From NCBI RefSeq assembly GCF_028283685.1, contig NZ_JAPWKF010000001.1, positions 868,001 to 932,000 of the forward strand: 64,000 nt of DNA. Reading direction: 5' to 3'. A program made the translations under genes and the position numbers. Below are positions 46,483 through 53,997 of this stretch, piece after piece. The notes below the pieces were generated by a model that saw only the letters and a list, made by a program, of their open reading frames with translations, was not told the DNA's origin and made no database searches. This stretch comes from Edaphobacter sp. (lineage in GTDB: Bacteria > Acidobacteriota > Terriglobia > Terriglobales > Acidobacteriaceae). Numbering within the stretch: the stretch's first letter is position 1; every line of letters starts with the position of its first letter.

Positions 46483-47526
46483 CTAACCTAAATCCGCTCC
46501 GATGGCGTGGAGTGCAATTCGCGCCTCGATCTCAGACTGCTGAAGCTGCAAAGTGCTTGCACGCTGGACAAGAGGTACCAGGACTGGCCGCATTCTTGCT
46601 ACTTCGTGGAGAGGCTCGAAGAGCGCCTCGTTGACGGCCGACCAACCAAGAACTGCATAATTCAACTCGGCAATCTCATAGACCTGACGCCCCTGGGTTT
46701 CGATCGTCCTCCGGATGGGATGATAGTCGTCCGCGCGTACGGTGATCGATTCCTTCACAATGACACCGCCTTCAACCGTGGTTTCAACCGTCAGCTCGTT
46801 CTCTCTCGTGCGCTTGACGACGTCTACTGGTCCTCTCTGTGACGCTCTCCAGCGTCGATAGCTTTCTGCTGATAGGGGGTTGTCCCAGTCCACGCCATTG
46901 GAGATCAGCTGGCCTTGGAGATGACTATCCTGTTCTGTAAGTGCCACTGGGCGAGCTCGTCTCCGGCCGGAAAGATCGGAGTAGATCGCGCGATGGATCG
47001 TTCTGTCACTGGAGCGGATAGACACCTGCTGATACAACACACCTTGCTTATGCTGGGATTGAAGCTGCTTTTCGCGCGTAAGCGCACGGTCTAATACCTC
47101 GCTTGCGGACACGGTTGGAAGAGGCCGACTCCAGATCATCAGAAGTAAGCCAATCGCCACGACAACGACAACGAGACTCGCAACCACTGGATTCATGCTG
47201 AAGCTCTTGAATAGCCTTAAGGATGGCCCGATTCCCTCCCCTAAAGCTCTCCTTTGTGTGGATTGCTTTGCCACTTTTGCGAGAAACTCATTTCGGAACT
47301 GATCATTGCTCGTCGCAAATGTTGCAAGCCGAGCCCGGCGATAAGAAAGAACAAGACGCGCCGCCTGCTCCAAGTCATCCTTCCTCGAGCGGCACTGCCA
47401 GCAGCGCGCCAGATGGTAGTCCGCGACAAACCATTGAACGGTATTCAACTCTCCACTGACTTGACGAGTCAGAGTCTCGTCCGAGAGATGCCGAAGAGAG
47501 ATCACGGGTTTAATTGAGTACTTCAT
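46483..47526 (-). CDS. Zinc-type anti-sigma factor with membrane anchor
   Basis: A 347-residue protein that should hold the neighbouring ECF sigma inactive. The N-terminus has a ZAS-like H-x3-C-x2-C motif at His38-Cys42-Cys45 (HLARCWQC). A basic cytosolic linker leads to a membrane helix (about 114-132, VVASLVVVVVAIGLLLMIW) and a periplasmic beta-rich domain. It overlaps the ECF gene by 4 nt, so they are coupled. It stops at a TAG that seems premature; see the adjoining 3' part. The shortened protein still has the sigma-binding and membrane parts, so it may remain active. Confidence 0.8.
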   Translation of the reverse strand: MKYSIKPVISLRHLSDETLTRQVSGELNTVQWFVADYHLARCWQCRSRKDDLEQAARLVLSYRRARLATFATSNDQFRNEFLAKVAKQSTQRRALGEGIGPSLRLFKSFSMNPVVASLVVVVVAIGLLLMIWSRPLPTVSASEVLDRALTREKQLQSQHKQGVLYQQVSIRSSDRTIHRAIYSDLSGRRRARPVALTEQDSHLQGQLISNGVDWDNPLSAESYRRWRASQRGPVDVVKRTRENELTVETTVEGGVIVKESITVRADDYHPIRRTIETQGRQVYEIAELNYAVLGWSAVNEALFEPLHEVARMRPVLVPLVQRASTLQLQQSEIEARIALHAIGADLG

Positions 47527-48029
47527 TGATCACCTGCGATGCGAACCAAGGCCCTTTGAATGAGTTCAGAGACGCGTTTGACGCTGACGCCTAGAACGTT
47601 GGAGATTTCCCGGTAACGCAGCCCCTCGGAACGGAGAAGAATGGCGTGCTTTTGCTTCTCGGTCAGTTTGTCGATCGCCTGCCGCGCAGTCTCCCACTGC
47701 TGCTTCTGAATAGCCAGTTCTTCTGGACCAAGCGAGCCATCCAGCAATTCCTGATCAAGATCTGCAACATCGACACCAGAGAGGGCCGTCCTATACGTGG
47801 AGGAACGGAAGCGGTCCATGGCCAGATTGTGTGCTACCCGAAAAAGCCACGCTCGTAGATGGTTGCCATGAGATGGGGCATCGTCCTGTGCCAGCAGACG
47901 TAGAAAACTCTCTTGAATAACGTCTTCGGCCTCCTCTCGGACCAGTCCGAGACCGGCTAGATAACCTAGAAGGGAGGGTCTAAGCAGATCGTAGAGTGCT
48001 ACAAAGTCGCGTTCGAGGCGTGACGGCAT
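47523..48029 (-). CDS. ECF sigma factor
   Basis: An RNA polymerase sigma factor with region 2 (LRPSLLGYLAGLGLVREEAEDVIQESFLRLL, quoted in part: AEDVIQESFLRL) and region 4 (LTEKQKHAILLRSEGLRY then EISNVLGVSVKRVSELI). The ATG at 48029 gives 168 residues; a GTG at 48122 would add 31 residues of poor conservation, and neither start has a strong ribosome binding site. It overlaps the anti-sigma gene by 4 nt. It probably controls the peptidase/TonB locus downstream on the same strand, or its own operon. Confidence 0.85.
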   Translation of the reverse strand: MPSRLERDFVALYDLLRPSLLGYLAGLGLVREEAEDVIQESFLRLLAQDDAPSHGNHLRAWLFRVAHNLAMDRFRSSTYRTALSGVDVADLDQELLDGSLGPEELAIQKQQWETARQAIDKLTEKQKHAILLRSEGLRYREISNVLGVSVKRVSELIQRALVRIAGDQ

Positions 48030-48122
48030 CTCAGTTGTTCCGGAAAGCCGTGGAATATAACTGCCGTCATGCGCCGCGCCATCGCGCGGAACAAACACGA
48101 ATTTATCCGATGGAAATATCAC

Positions 48123-48603
48123 ATTCCCCGCAGTGAAACCCTGGATTTTCGGTTCTTACCTCTAAAACGTAACAGGGACGGCTTTTTTACCCCCTGTTTA
48201 CAGAAGTTTCTTTCACCATCGACGTGTGGACCGTCTGGATCCCGCCGGTTCTATGTGTCAGCGATTAGGATTCGTTCCGCAATGTGACAATTGCAACATT
48301 CCTCGGTCTACCGGTACTGCTGCACGCATTTGAGTTGCTACCCTTCATGGGCCGCTCGTGGCAACGGGGCCAACGAGAATCGCGTTCGTAAGACCTGGTC
48401 TAGTACATATCGTGGACTAAGCATGTTCCACGATATGGTGCGCCAGACCGCGTTGCGGGCACGATCGACATGCTTTGCCCCAGATTTTGCCCGAGGAGGG
48501 TCACATTGCCAACTGAGTGATTCATTCTCCCAAGTTGAAAAATAGAGAACACGATGAATCTTTAGTGCAAGCAATCAGCCTGTTGGCACAGGATCAAGTG
48601 CGC
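48123..48603. other. Intergenic, no gene recognised; contains a palindrome
   Basis: No supported frame or RNA gene. Frames at 48291-48574 on both strands are shadows of each other without motifs. The only structure is the inverted repeat listed separately. The promoter of the ECF/anti-sigma operon should be near the left side. Confidence 0.45.
48406..48437. repeat. Perfect 11-bp inverted repeat
   Basis: CATATCGTGGA at 48406-48416 and TCCACGATATG at 48427-48437, separated by 10 nt. It lies in the intergenic region between the SDR remnant and the ECF operon. It could be a protein-binding site for a dimer, a transcript hairpin or debris of a mobile element; there is no T tract, so it is not a typical terminator. 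Confidence 0.45.
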
Positions 48604-49340
48604 TCAGGCGATCGCGCCGGCGTCGGCGGTTAAAACGGCGCCTGTAATCACGCTAGCAGCGGCACTTGCAAGAAATACCACCGCATTCGCAATCTCGCGC
48701 GGCTCCGTAGCGCACCAAGGAAGTCAGACTTCGCTGGAAGTCGGAACCTGCGCCATTCTCCGGGTTCGCATCTGTATCGGTAGCCCCTGGCTGCACGAGA
48801 TTCGCGGTGATACCTCTGGGCCGAGTTCGCGTGAAAGACCTCGCGTGAACGATGTGAGTGCGGCTTTGGACATCGTATAGGTCGTAATCTCTGGGAACGA
48901 AACTCGCTCTCCGAGAGCAGGTCCAATCGTGACGATGCGGCCGCCTTCGGCTAGATGCGGAATAACTACCTTCGCGAACAGCACCGGCCCCCGCACGTTG
49001 GTGTCCATCACTGCCTGATATTCCTGCACGTCAAGATCCGCGATCATTCCCATGTGACCGATAGCCGCGCTGTTGACGAGAATATCCAGTCCGCCGAGTG
49101 CTGAAACGACTTCTCTCACGGAGCGTGTGATGGCCTCCGGAGCAGCGCTGTCAGCCTGGATGGCGGCTGCGCGACGTCCCATCTTCTGGATTGATGTGGC
49201 TACTGCTAAAGCCTTCTCGGACGAATGCTGATAAGTAATCGCCACGTCGGCTCCGTTTTCTGCCAAAGCCTGCGCAATTGCGGCACCGATGCCCCGCGAC
49301 CCTCCTGTTACCAATGCGCGCTTTCCTTCAGATCAATCAT
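48604..49340 (-). pseudogene. Short-chain dehydrogenase/reductase, multiply frameshifted
   Basis: An SDR-family oxidoreductase (NADPH-dependent, 3-oxoacyl-reductase-like) broken in three places. The intended frame starts at ATG 49340 (MIDLKGKRALVTGGSRGIG if one base is restored near 49325). It then runs through ILVNSAAIGHMG, breaks after SRELGP near 48812 (RGITANLVQPGATDTDAN lies in another frame), and breaks again near 48687 before EPREIANAVVFLAS and the end ITGAVLTADAGAIA, stopping at 48604. The catalytic Tyr-x3-Lys reads TTYTMSKAA. Two breaks fit single-base losses; the third fits a two-base loss or one-base gain. Strong ribosome binding site (GAGAGGACAAGG). Either truly decayed or heavily mis-assembled. 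Confidence 0.8.
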
Positions 49341-49410
49341 TGCCTTGTCCTCTCGCACTGCTGTTTAGTTGACGTAGCCAGCTAGTGCGCTGGGATCGCT
49401 ATCCGTGCCT

Positions 49411-51063
49411 CTAATGCTCTGCCAGTGCCAGGTGAAGGAAGTGAACGGAGAGTGCTCCCTCGCCGACTCCAGACGCTACCCGCTTGACGCTGCCGGATCG
49501 AACATCCCCTACAGCGAAGACACCTGGAAGGCTCGTTTCCAGCAAGTGCGGCCTGCGCTGCAGCGGCCAATGCGCCCCGTTCAGTTCATCCCAGGTCAGA
49601 TCTGTGCCTGTCTTTACAAATCCCCTGTCATCCAGAACGACACATCCGCGTAACCACTCGGTGTTTGGAGTCGCTCCAGTCATAAGGTAGACGTGGCGGA
49701 CGTTCCGGAGTTCTCTACGATCCGTGCGTGTGTCTCTCAACACGACACTCTCCAGATGGCCGTCTCCTTGAAGCTCGACGATCTCGGTATAGGAGTGGAG
49801 CGTTATCTTAGGGCTCTGTTCAATCCTCTGGATCAGATAGCGAGACATGGTGTCAGAGAGATCACCGCGTCGTATCAGCATGTGAACATGGCGTGCGGTT
49901 TGTGAAAGGAACACCGCGGCCTGCCCAGCCGAGTTGCCTCCTCCCACCACAATGACCTCTTCACCGCCGCAGGACTGCGCTTCAATGCTGGTCGCGCCAT
50001 AGTAGATCCCAACACCCTCATACGCTTCAAGGTTTGGAAGCGGGAGTTTGCGATACTGCGCGCCCGTTGCGATTACAACGGCTGCGCACCTGATCGACGT
50101 ATCATCGCTGGTCCTAAGCTCGTAGGGCTGTCCGGCGCAGGAAAGCTGTACGGCCGATCGTGCAATGAGCAGCTCAGCACCAAACTTCTGCGATTGCGTG
50201 TAGGCACGGGATGCGAGTTCGAGACCGGAGATGCCGGTTGGGAACCCAAGATAGTTCTCGATCTTGGAGCTTGAGCCCGCCTGGCCGCCAGGAGCCTTGG
50301 TCTCTAACACGATCGCGCTGAGGCCTTCCGACGCAGCGTAGACCGCAGCAGAGAGCCCGGCCGGCCCGGCACCAACGATGGCTACATCGCGGATTTCGTC
50401 TGGGTTTATGCTGGCGTTCAAGCCTAGACATGCAGCGATCTCGGCGTCGCTCGGATTCCGGAGAACATCCTTGCCATGGAGGATCAGGACTGGGATGTCC
50501 TCAAGAGTGAGATCGAAAGCGTCCATCGCGGACTGAACTTCCTTATCGCGCTCCAGATCAAGAAAGGAGTAGGGATAACCATTTCGAGTAAGAAACTCTC
50601 GAATGCGCAGTGTTCCTACAGAATTACGCGATCCGACCAGTACTCCATCCGCGTGGCCCTTGGCGAGCAGTTCGACCCGTCGCAGAATGAAGGTTCGCAA
50701 CAGCAGTTCTCCAAGCTGCGTGTCAGACGCCATCAGTTGCTTCAACTCCGCCCGCGGCACGAAAAGAAACGTACCCGACGCCGTCACGCGGGCGCTGATC
50801 ACACTTGGTCGCCCTGACAGGAGATCGACATCTCCAAAGAATTGCCTGGAACCATGATCCCCAAGATGTGACGTGGCCGAGTGATTACGAATCTCTACAG
50901 CCAGATTCCCCGATTCGACGATAATCAGGCTCGTCATGGGCTCGCCTTGAGAGATGACAATCTCTCCCGCAGACACTTCGCGAGATTCCCCCAGGATTCG
51001 GAGCTTTGCGATAGCGTCCTCGTTGAGCATCGGATTCACGGCCGGATCTTCAGAGAGAGACAT
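49411..51063 (-). CDS. cNMP-binding/glutaredoxin-like/thioredoxin-reductase-like fusion oxidoreductase
   Basis: A 550-residue three-part protein. Residues about 15-125 form a cyclic-nucleotide-binding domain (IVISQGEPMTSLIIVESGNL, FFGDVDLLSGRPS). Residues 140-215 are a glutaredoxin-like domain without a CxxC. Residues 225-550 are a thioredoxin reductase-type FAD/NAD domain with VAIVGAGPAG at 227 and VVGGGNSAG at 372. The CxxC dithiol expected between these is absent: the segment reads IYYGATSIEAQSCGG. It therefore cannot reduce thioredoxin by the usual route and may use another acceptor. AAAGGTGG box before the ATG. It lies beside an SDR and a luciferase-like monooxygenase. Confidence 0.88.
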   Translation of the reverse strand: MSLSEDPAVNPMLNEDAIAKLRILGESREVSAGEIVISQGEPMTSLIIVESGNLAVEIRNHSATSHLGDHGSRQFFGDVDLLSGRPSVISARVTASGTFLFVPRAELKQLMASDTQLGELLLRTFILRRVELLAKGHADGVLVGSRNSVGTLRIREFLTRNGYPYSFLDLERDKEVQSAMDAFDLTLEDIPVLILHGKDVLRNPSDAEIAACLGLNASINPDEIRDVAIVGAGPAGLSAAVYAASEGLSAIVLETKAPGGQAGSSSKIENYLGFPTGISGLELASRAYTQSQKFGAELLIARSAVQLSCAGQPYELRTSDDTSIRCAAVVIATGAQYRKLPLPNLEAYEGVGIYYGATSIEAQSCGGEEVIVVGGGNSAGQAAVFLSQTARHVHMLIRRGDLSDTMSRYLIQRIEQSPKITLHSYTEIVELQGDGHLESVVLRDTRTDRRELRNVRHVYLMTGATPNTEWLRGCVVLDDRGFVKTGTDLTWDELNGAHWPLQRRPHLLETSLPGVFAVGDVRSGSVKRVASGVGEGALSVHFLHLALAEH

Positions 51064-51135
51064 CTTTCCACCTTTCCAAACACTCGTATCAGACGAGTGA
51101 TCATGAAACTCCTTGGTTGCACGGATGCGCTTGGG

Positions 51136-52173
51136 TCAAACATTCACGGAAGCTCGCACCCTTGGTGCAACCTCGGTCCCCAGCAACTCGATCGACCGCT
51201 TCATCGCAGCGGTTTCCAAAGATGCTGAACTCATCTGAAACGTGATGCGGCTGACCCCGCCAAGCACATCACTTGCCTCGAGCATCTTTTGGGCGACATA
51301 TTCTGGATCCCCGATCAGGTAAGCACCCCCCGGACCCGCGGTTGCATCGAACTGTTGCCGTGAAGGTGCAGACCATCCCCTCTCACGTCCGATCGTCGTG
51401 ACCATGTGTGACCAGCCGGGAAAGAAGGCATCTCTGGCCTCCTGCGAGGTCTCAGCAACGAAACCCATTGCGTGGACGCCAACTTTCAGCTGATCCGGCG
51501 TATAGCCGCCTTCCTCTCCCCCCTTGCGATAGAGATCAATCAGAGGTCTAAACCGTTGAAAATCGCCTCCGATGATAGCGACCATCAGCGGCAGTCCGAG
51601 TGCACCCGCTCGGAAGAACGACTCCGGCGTACCCCCCACTCCCAGCCAGATCGGAAGCTGTTCCTGCAACGGACGCGGGAATACTCCTTGCCCCGTCAAT
51701 GCAGGACGGAACTTTCCCTGCCACCTCGGATGACTCGTCTCGCGAAGCTTGACGAGGAGATCCAGCTTCTCGGCAAAGAGAGCATCATAATCACGCGGCT
51801 CCAACCCGAAGAGCGGGAACGCCTCACCGAAAGATCCCCTGCCAACAACAATCTCGGCGCGGCCCTTCGATATGAGGTCCAGAGTCGCAAACTCCTGAAA
51901 CACACGTACAGGATCGGCTGCACTCAACACGGTGACCGCACTGGCCAGTCGTATCGTCCTTGTCCTCGCAGCCGCCGCTGCGAGAATCACTGCCGGGGCA
52001 GAGTCTAGAAACTCCGCGCGGTGGTGCTCGCCGACACCAAACACGTCAAGACCTACTCTGTCGGCCAGTGCAATCTCATCGAGAAGATCTGCCATGCGAT
52101 CCTCTCCTGACGGAGGCTTGCCCGTCTTTGGATCTGGAAGAACTGCAGCAAAACTATCAATACCGATTTCCAT
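51136..52173 (-). CDS. LLM class flavin-dependent oxidoreductase
   Basis: A luciferase-like monooxygenase of about 345 residues that uses reduced flavin to oxidise an unknown substrate. Family signatures include GLDVFGVGEHHRAEF, IRLASAVTVLSAADPVRV and FATLDLISKGRAEIVVGRGS. The ATG at 52173 has a strong GAGGAG box 4 nt upstream; an earlier codon at 52185 does not. It follows a small remnant gene by 37 nt and precedes the cNMP oxidoreductase gene by 72 nt, all on the minus strand, so they may be one operon. Confidence 0.9.
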   Translation of the reverse strand: MEIGIDSFAAVLPDPKTGKPPSGEDRMADLLDEIALADRVGLDVFGVGEHHRAEFLDSAPAVILAAAAARTRTIRLASAVTVLSAADPVRVFQEFATLDLISKGRAEIVVGRGSFGEAFPLFGLEPRDYDALFAEKLDLLVKLRETSHPRWQGKFRPALTGQGVFPRPLQEQLPIWLGVGGTPESFFRAGALGLPLMVAIIGGDFQRFRPLIDLYRKGGEEGGYTPDQLKVGVHAMGFVAETSQEARDAFFPGWSHMVTTIGRERGWSAPSRQQFDATAGPGGAYLIGDPEYVAQKMLEASDVLGGVSRITFQMSSASLETAAMKRSIELLGTEVAPRVRASVNV

Positions 52174-52210
52174 GTTTCTCCTCATTAGGGCTGAGCCCTA
52201 GAACTTATAC

Positions 52211-52387
52211 CTAGCCTAGATTGCAGCGTAGTCCATGCCCTTCCCCGCCGGATAAGCCCCGGCCGTCGGCATAGATCTCCTGAATTGCCTTGAGCCTGGT
52301 ATTCGAGTCACGCTCGTTGAATACGCGGGTGGGATACTCACGCATCAGGCGATCGTAGTCGAGCGACTCCCGATGCCTGAGGGGCAT
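52211..52387 (-). pseudogene. NTF2/SnoaL-like protein remnant
   Basis: A 58-codon frame whose first ~40 residues (REYPTRVFNERDSN then TRLKAIQEIYA) look like the N-terminal helices of a SnoaL/NTF2-like small-molecule-binding protein, normally about 120-140 residues. After that the sequence loses similarity and stops. A GGAGAG box lies directly before the ATG, so the start region is intact and still placed for expression just upstream of the LLM gene. Most likely a truncated gene after a deletion. Confidence 0.4.
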
Positions 52388-52642
52388 GATCTCTCCTTCC
52401 TTGCGTTCGGTTCCGACGGTCTTATCCCGTCAAAGCAAGCATCGCCTCCCGCTCTGCTCTCTGTCTTGCAGATAACGGCCCTGTGTTGCCTAATCCGCTT
52501 CTCTTGAATCGGAGGGTATGGTGCAAGTGGGATGAGCGCTGCGCAAACAGACGCACGAGATCTGCGAGCCAGCGATCCCTTGTGCCGCCCGTCTACGCAA
52601 AATCCAAACGAAAACGCAGCTCGATCGGTTGCAAGGAGTTAC

Positions 52643-53563
52643 TTACCGAAGATTGTGGTCCCTCTGCCATATGCGTGGCGAGACACCCGTAGTCCGCTGG
52701 AAAGTCCGTGAGAAGTGGCTCTGGTCCCCGAATCCGGTCACGGACGCGATCTCGGACATCGGCATTGCTGTTTCTTTGAGTAGCTTCTGGGCGTGTTTGA
52801 TCCGCGCACCGAGAAGCCACTTGTGCGGGGTGACACCAGTGGCGTTTTTGAATGCTCTGCGAAAGTACGAGTCCGAAAGTTCAACCGAAGCGGCGATCTC
52901 CTTGGTAGTGATCGGATCGGCCATTCTCTGTCGTACGAATTCTGTAGCGCGGCGCAACTGCCAGGGAGTGAGACCGCCGCCAGCATCTACTCCAGGCATC
53001 GTACGACGACTCTCCGCGTTACGGCCAACCTTCCGCAGCAACTGATAGAGATCGAATCGCTTCTCGCTGGACAGGATGCCGAAGATCCCTTCGATATCCT
53101 TGAGATGTTCCGCAAACATCCACTCAATCAGATTCTTTCCTTGATCGGTTAACACGAAGCTCTCCTGCTCATTCGCGCGGCGGGTCTGGGCACAGATCAG
53201 TTTCTGTTGGCGAAGACGAGAGATGGTTATCTCGACGGAGGTCGCCGCCAACCGTGTCTTTTCGGAAATAGCTAAAGCGGCTAATGGTGCGCTATGCAGA
53301 AGAACTTCGAGAACGATGAAGTCGCTCGTTGCAATCCCTCTGGCAGTAATGTTGTAGACAAGACATTCATCGATCGCTTGATGGGCGCGATTCAGCACGA
53401 TCCAGAGCTTTTCGTTTGAGACAGCTGCCATGGGGGGCTGCTTCTCGCGGCGTACTGGAACTCCGTTGCTCCAATCTGCATTCGGACGCCGCGAAGAACG
53501 GACGCCGATGCCGCTTGCCGTGCGGACTGCGGTATTTGTGAGTTTCCGTGAACGCTTTTCCAT
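52643..53563 (-). CDS. Hybrid regulator: MarR-like winged helix plus AraC helix-turn-helix
   Basis: A 306-residue regulator with two DNA-binding domains. Residues about 50-165 match a MarR-type winged helix (IATSDFIVLEVLLHSAPLAA, VEITISRLRQQKLI, FVLTDQGKNLIEWMF). Residues about 200-304 form an AraC/XylS pair of helix-turn-helices (VELSDSYFRRAFKNATGVTP, VTGFGDQSHFSRTFQRTTGV). The first ~44 residues are basic and low complexity, so an ATG at 53431 may be the true start, although neither start has a good ribosome binding site. Upstream of the redox genes on the same strand, it probably controls them. I do not know of this fusion as a standard family. Confidence 0.75.
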   Translation of the reverse strand: MEKRSRKLTNTAVRTASGIGVRSSRRPNADWSNGVPVRREKQPPMAAVSNEKLWIVLNRAHQAIDECLVYNITARGIATSDFIVLEVLLHSAPLAALAISEKTRLAATSVEITISRLRQQKLICAQTRRANEQESFVLTDQGKNLIEWMFAEHLKDIEGIFGILSSEKRFDLYQLLRKVGRNAESRRTMPGVDAGGGLTPWQLRRATEFVRQRMADPITTKEIAASVELSDSYFRRAFKNATGVTPHKWLLGARIKHAQKLLKETAMPMSEIASVTGFGDQSHFSRTFQRTTGVSPRIWQRDHNLR

Positions 53564-53997
53564 GTATCAGGAGTATAAGTGGACCTCTTGCTCTCTAACC
53601 GTCCTTGATATCGGAAAGAACAAGATAGCACCTGGAATGGACGTGGCGTATTGCGTTGATGTGCTCAAGGCTTGAGCACGTCAATTAACTAAGCGGCGCC
53701 ACATGCACTGTAAGCTGGGTTTATGACAACTACGATTCTCAATTGGTGTAAACAGGCGACTCACTCATTGAGTACTGAGGTTATGCCGACACTGCAGCGC
53801 GGGCTATCTACCCCAAAGATCATGCCCTGGCTTATCTGAGCCATTGATCGATCAATTCTAGTGCAACTAGCACCATGTTCCAGAGAACAACGACAGCCAT
53901 CGGTACAAGTGCAATCCAATAGAGCCGCTCACGGGAGTATTTCGACGATCTCCTCGAGTGGTGGGATCGCTTTTTCGATAACCGGGCGCGTCGCGCA
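53564..53997. other. Intergenic, possible small membrane ORF
   Basis: Mostly unassigned DNA between the hybrid regulator (minus) and RND pump (minus) genes. On the minus strand a frame ending at 53832 carries a strong hydrophobic C-terminus (LYWIALVPMAVVVLWNMVLV) preceded by a very basic stretch, and overlaps the 3' end of the pump gene. It may be a real small membrane protein, but I see no clear start, so it is not called as a gene. Confidence 0.35.
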
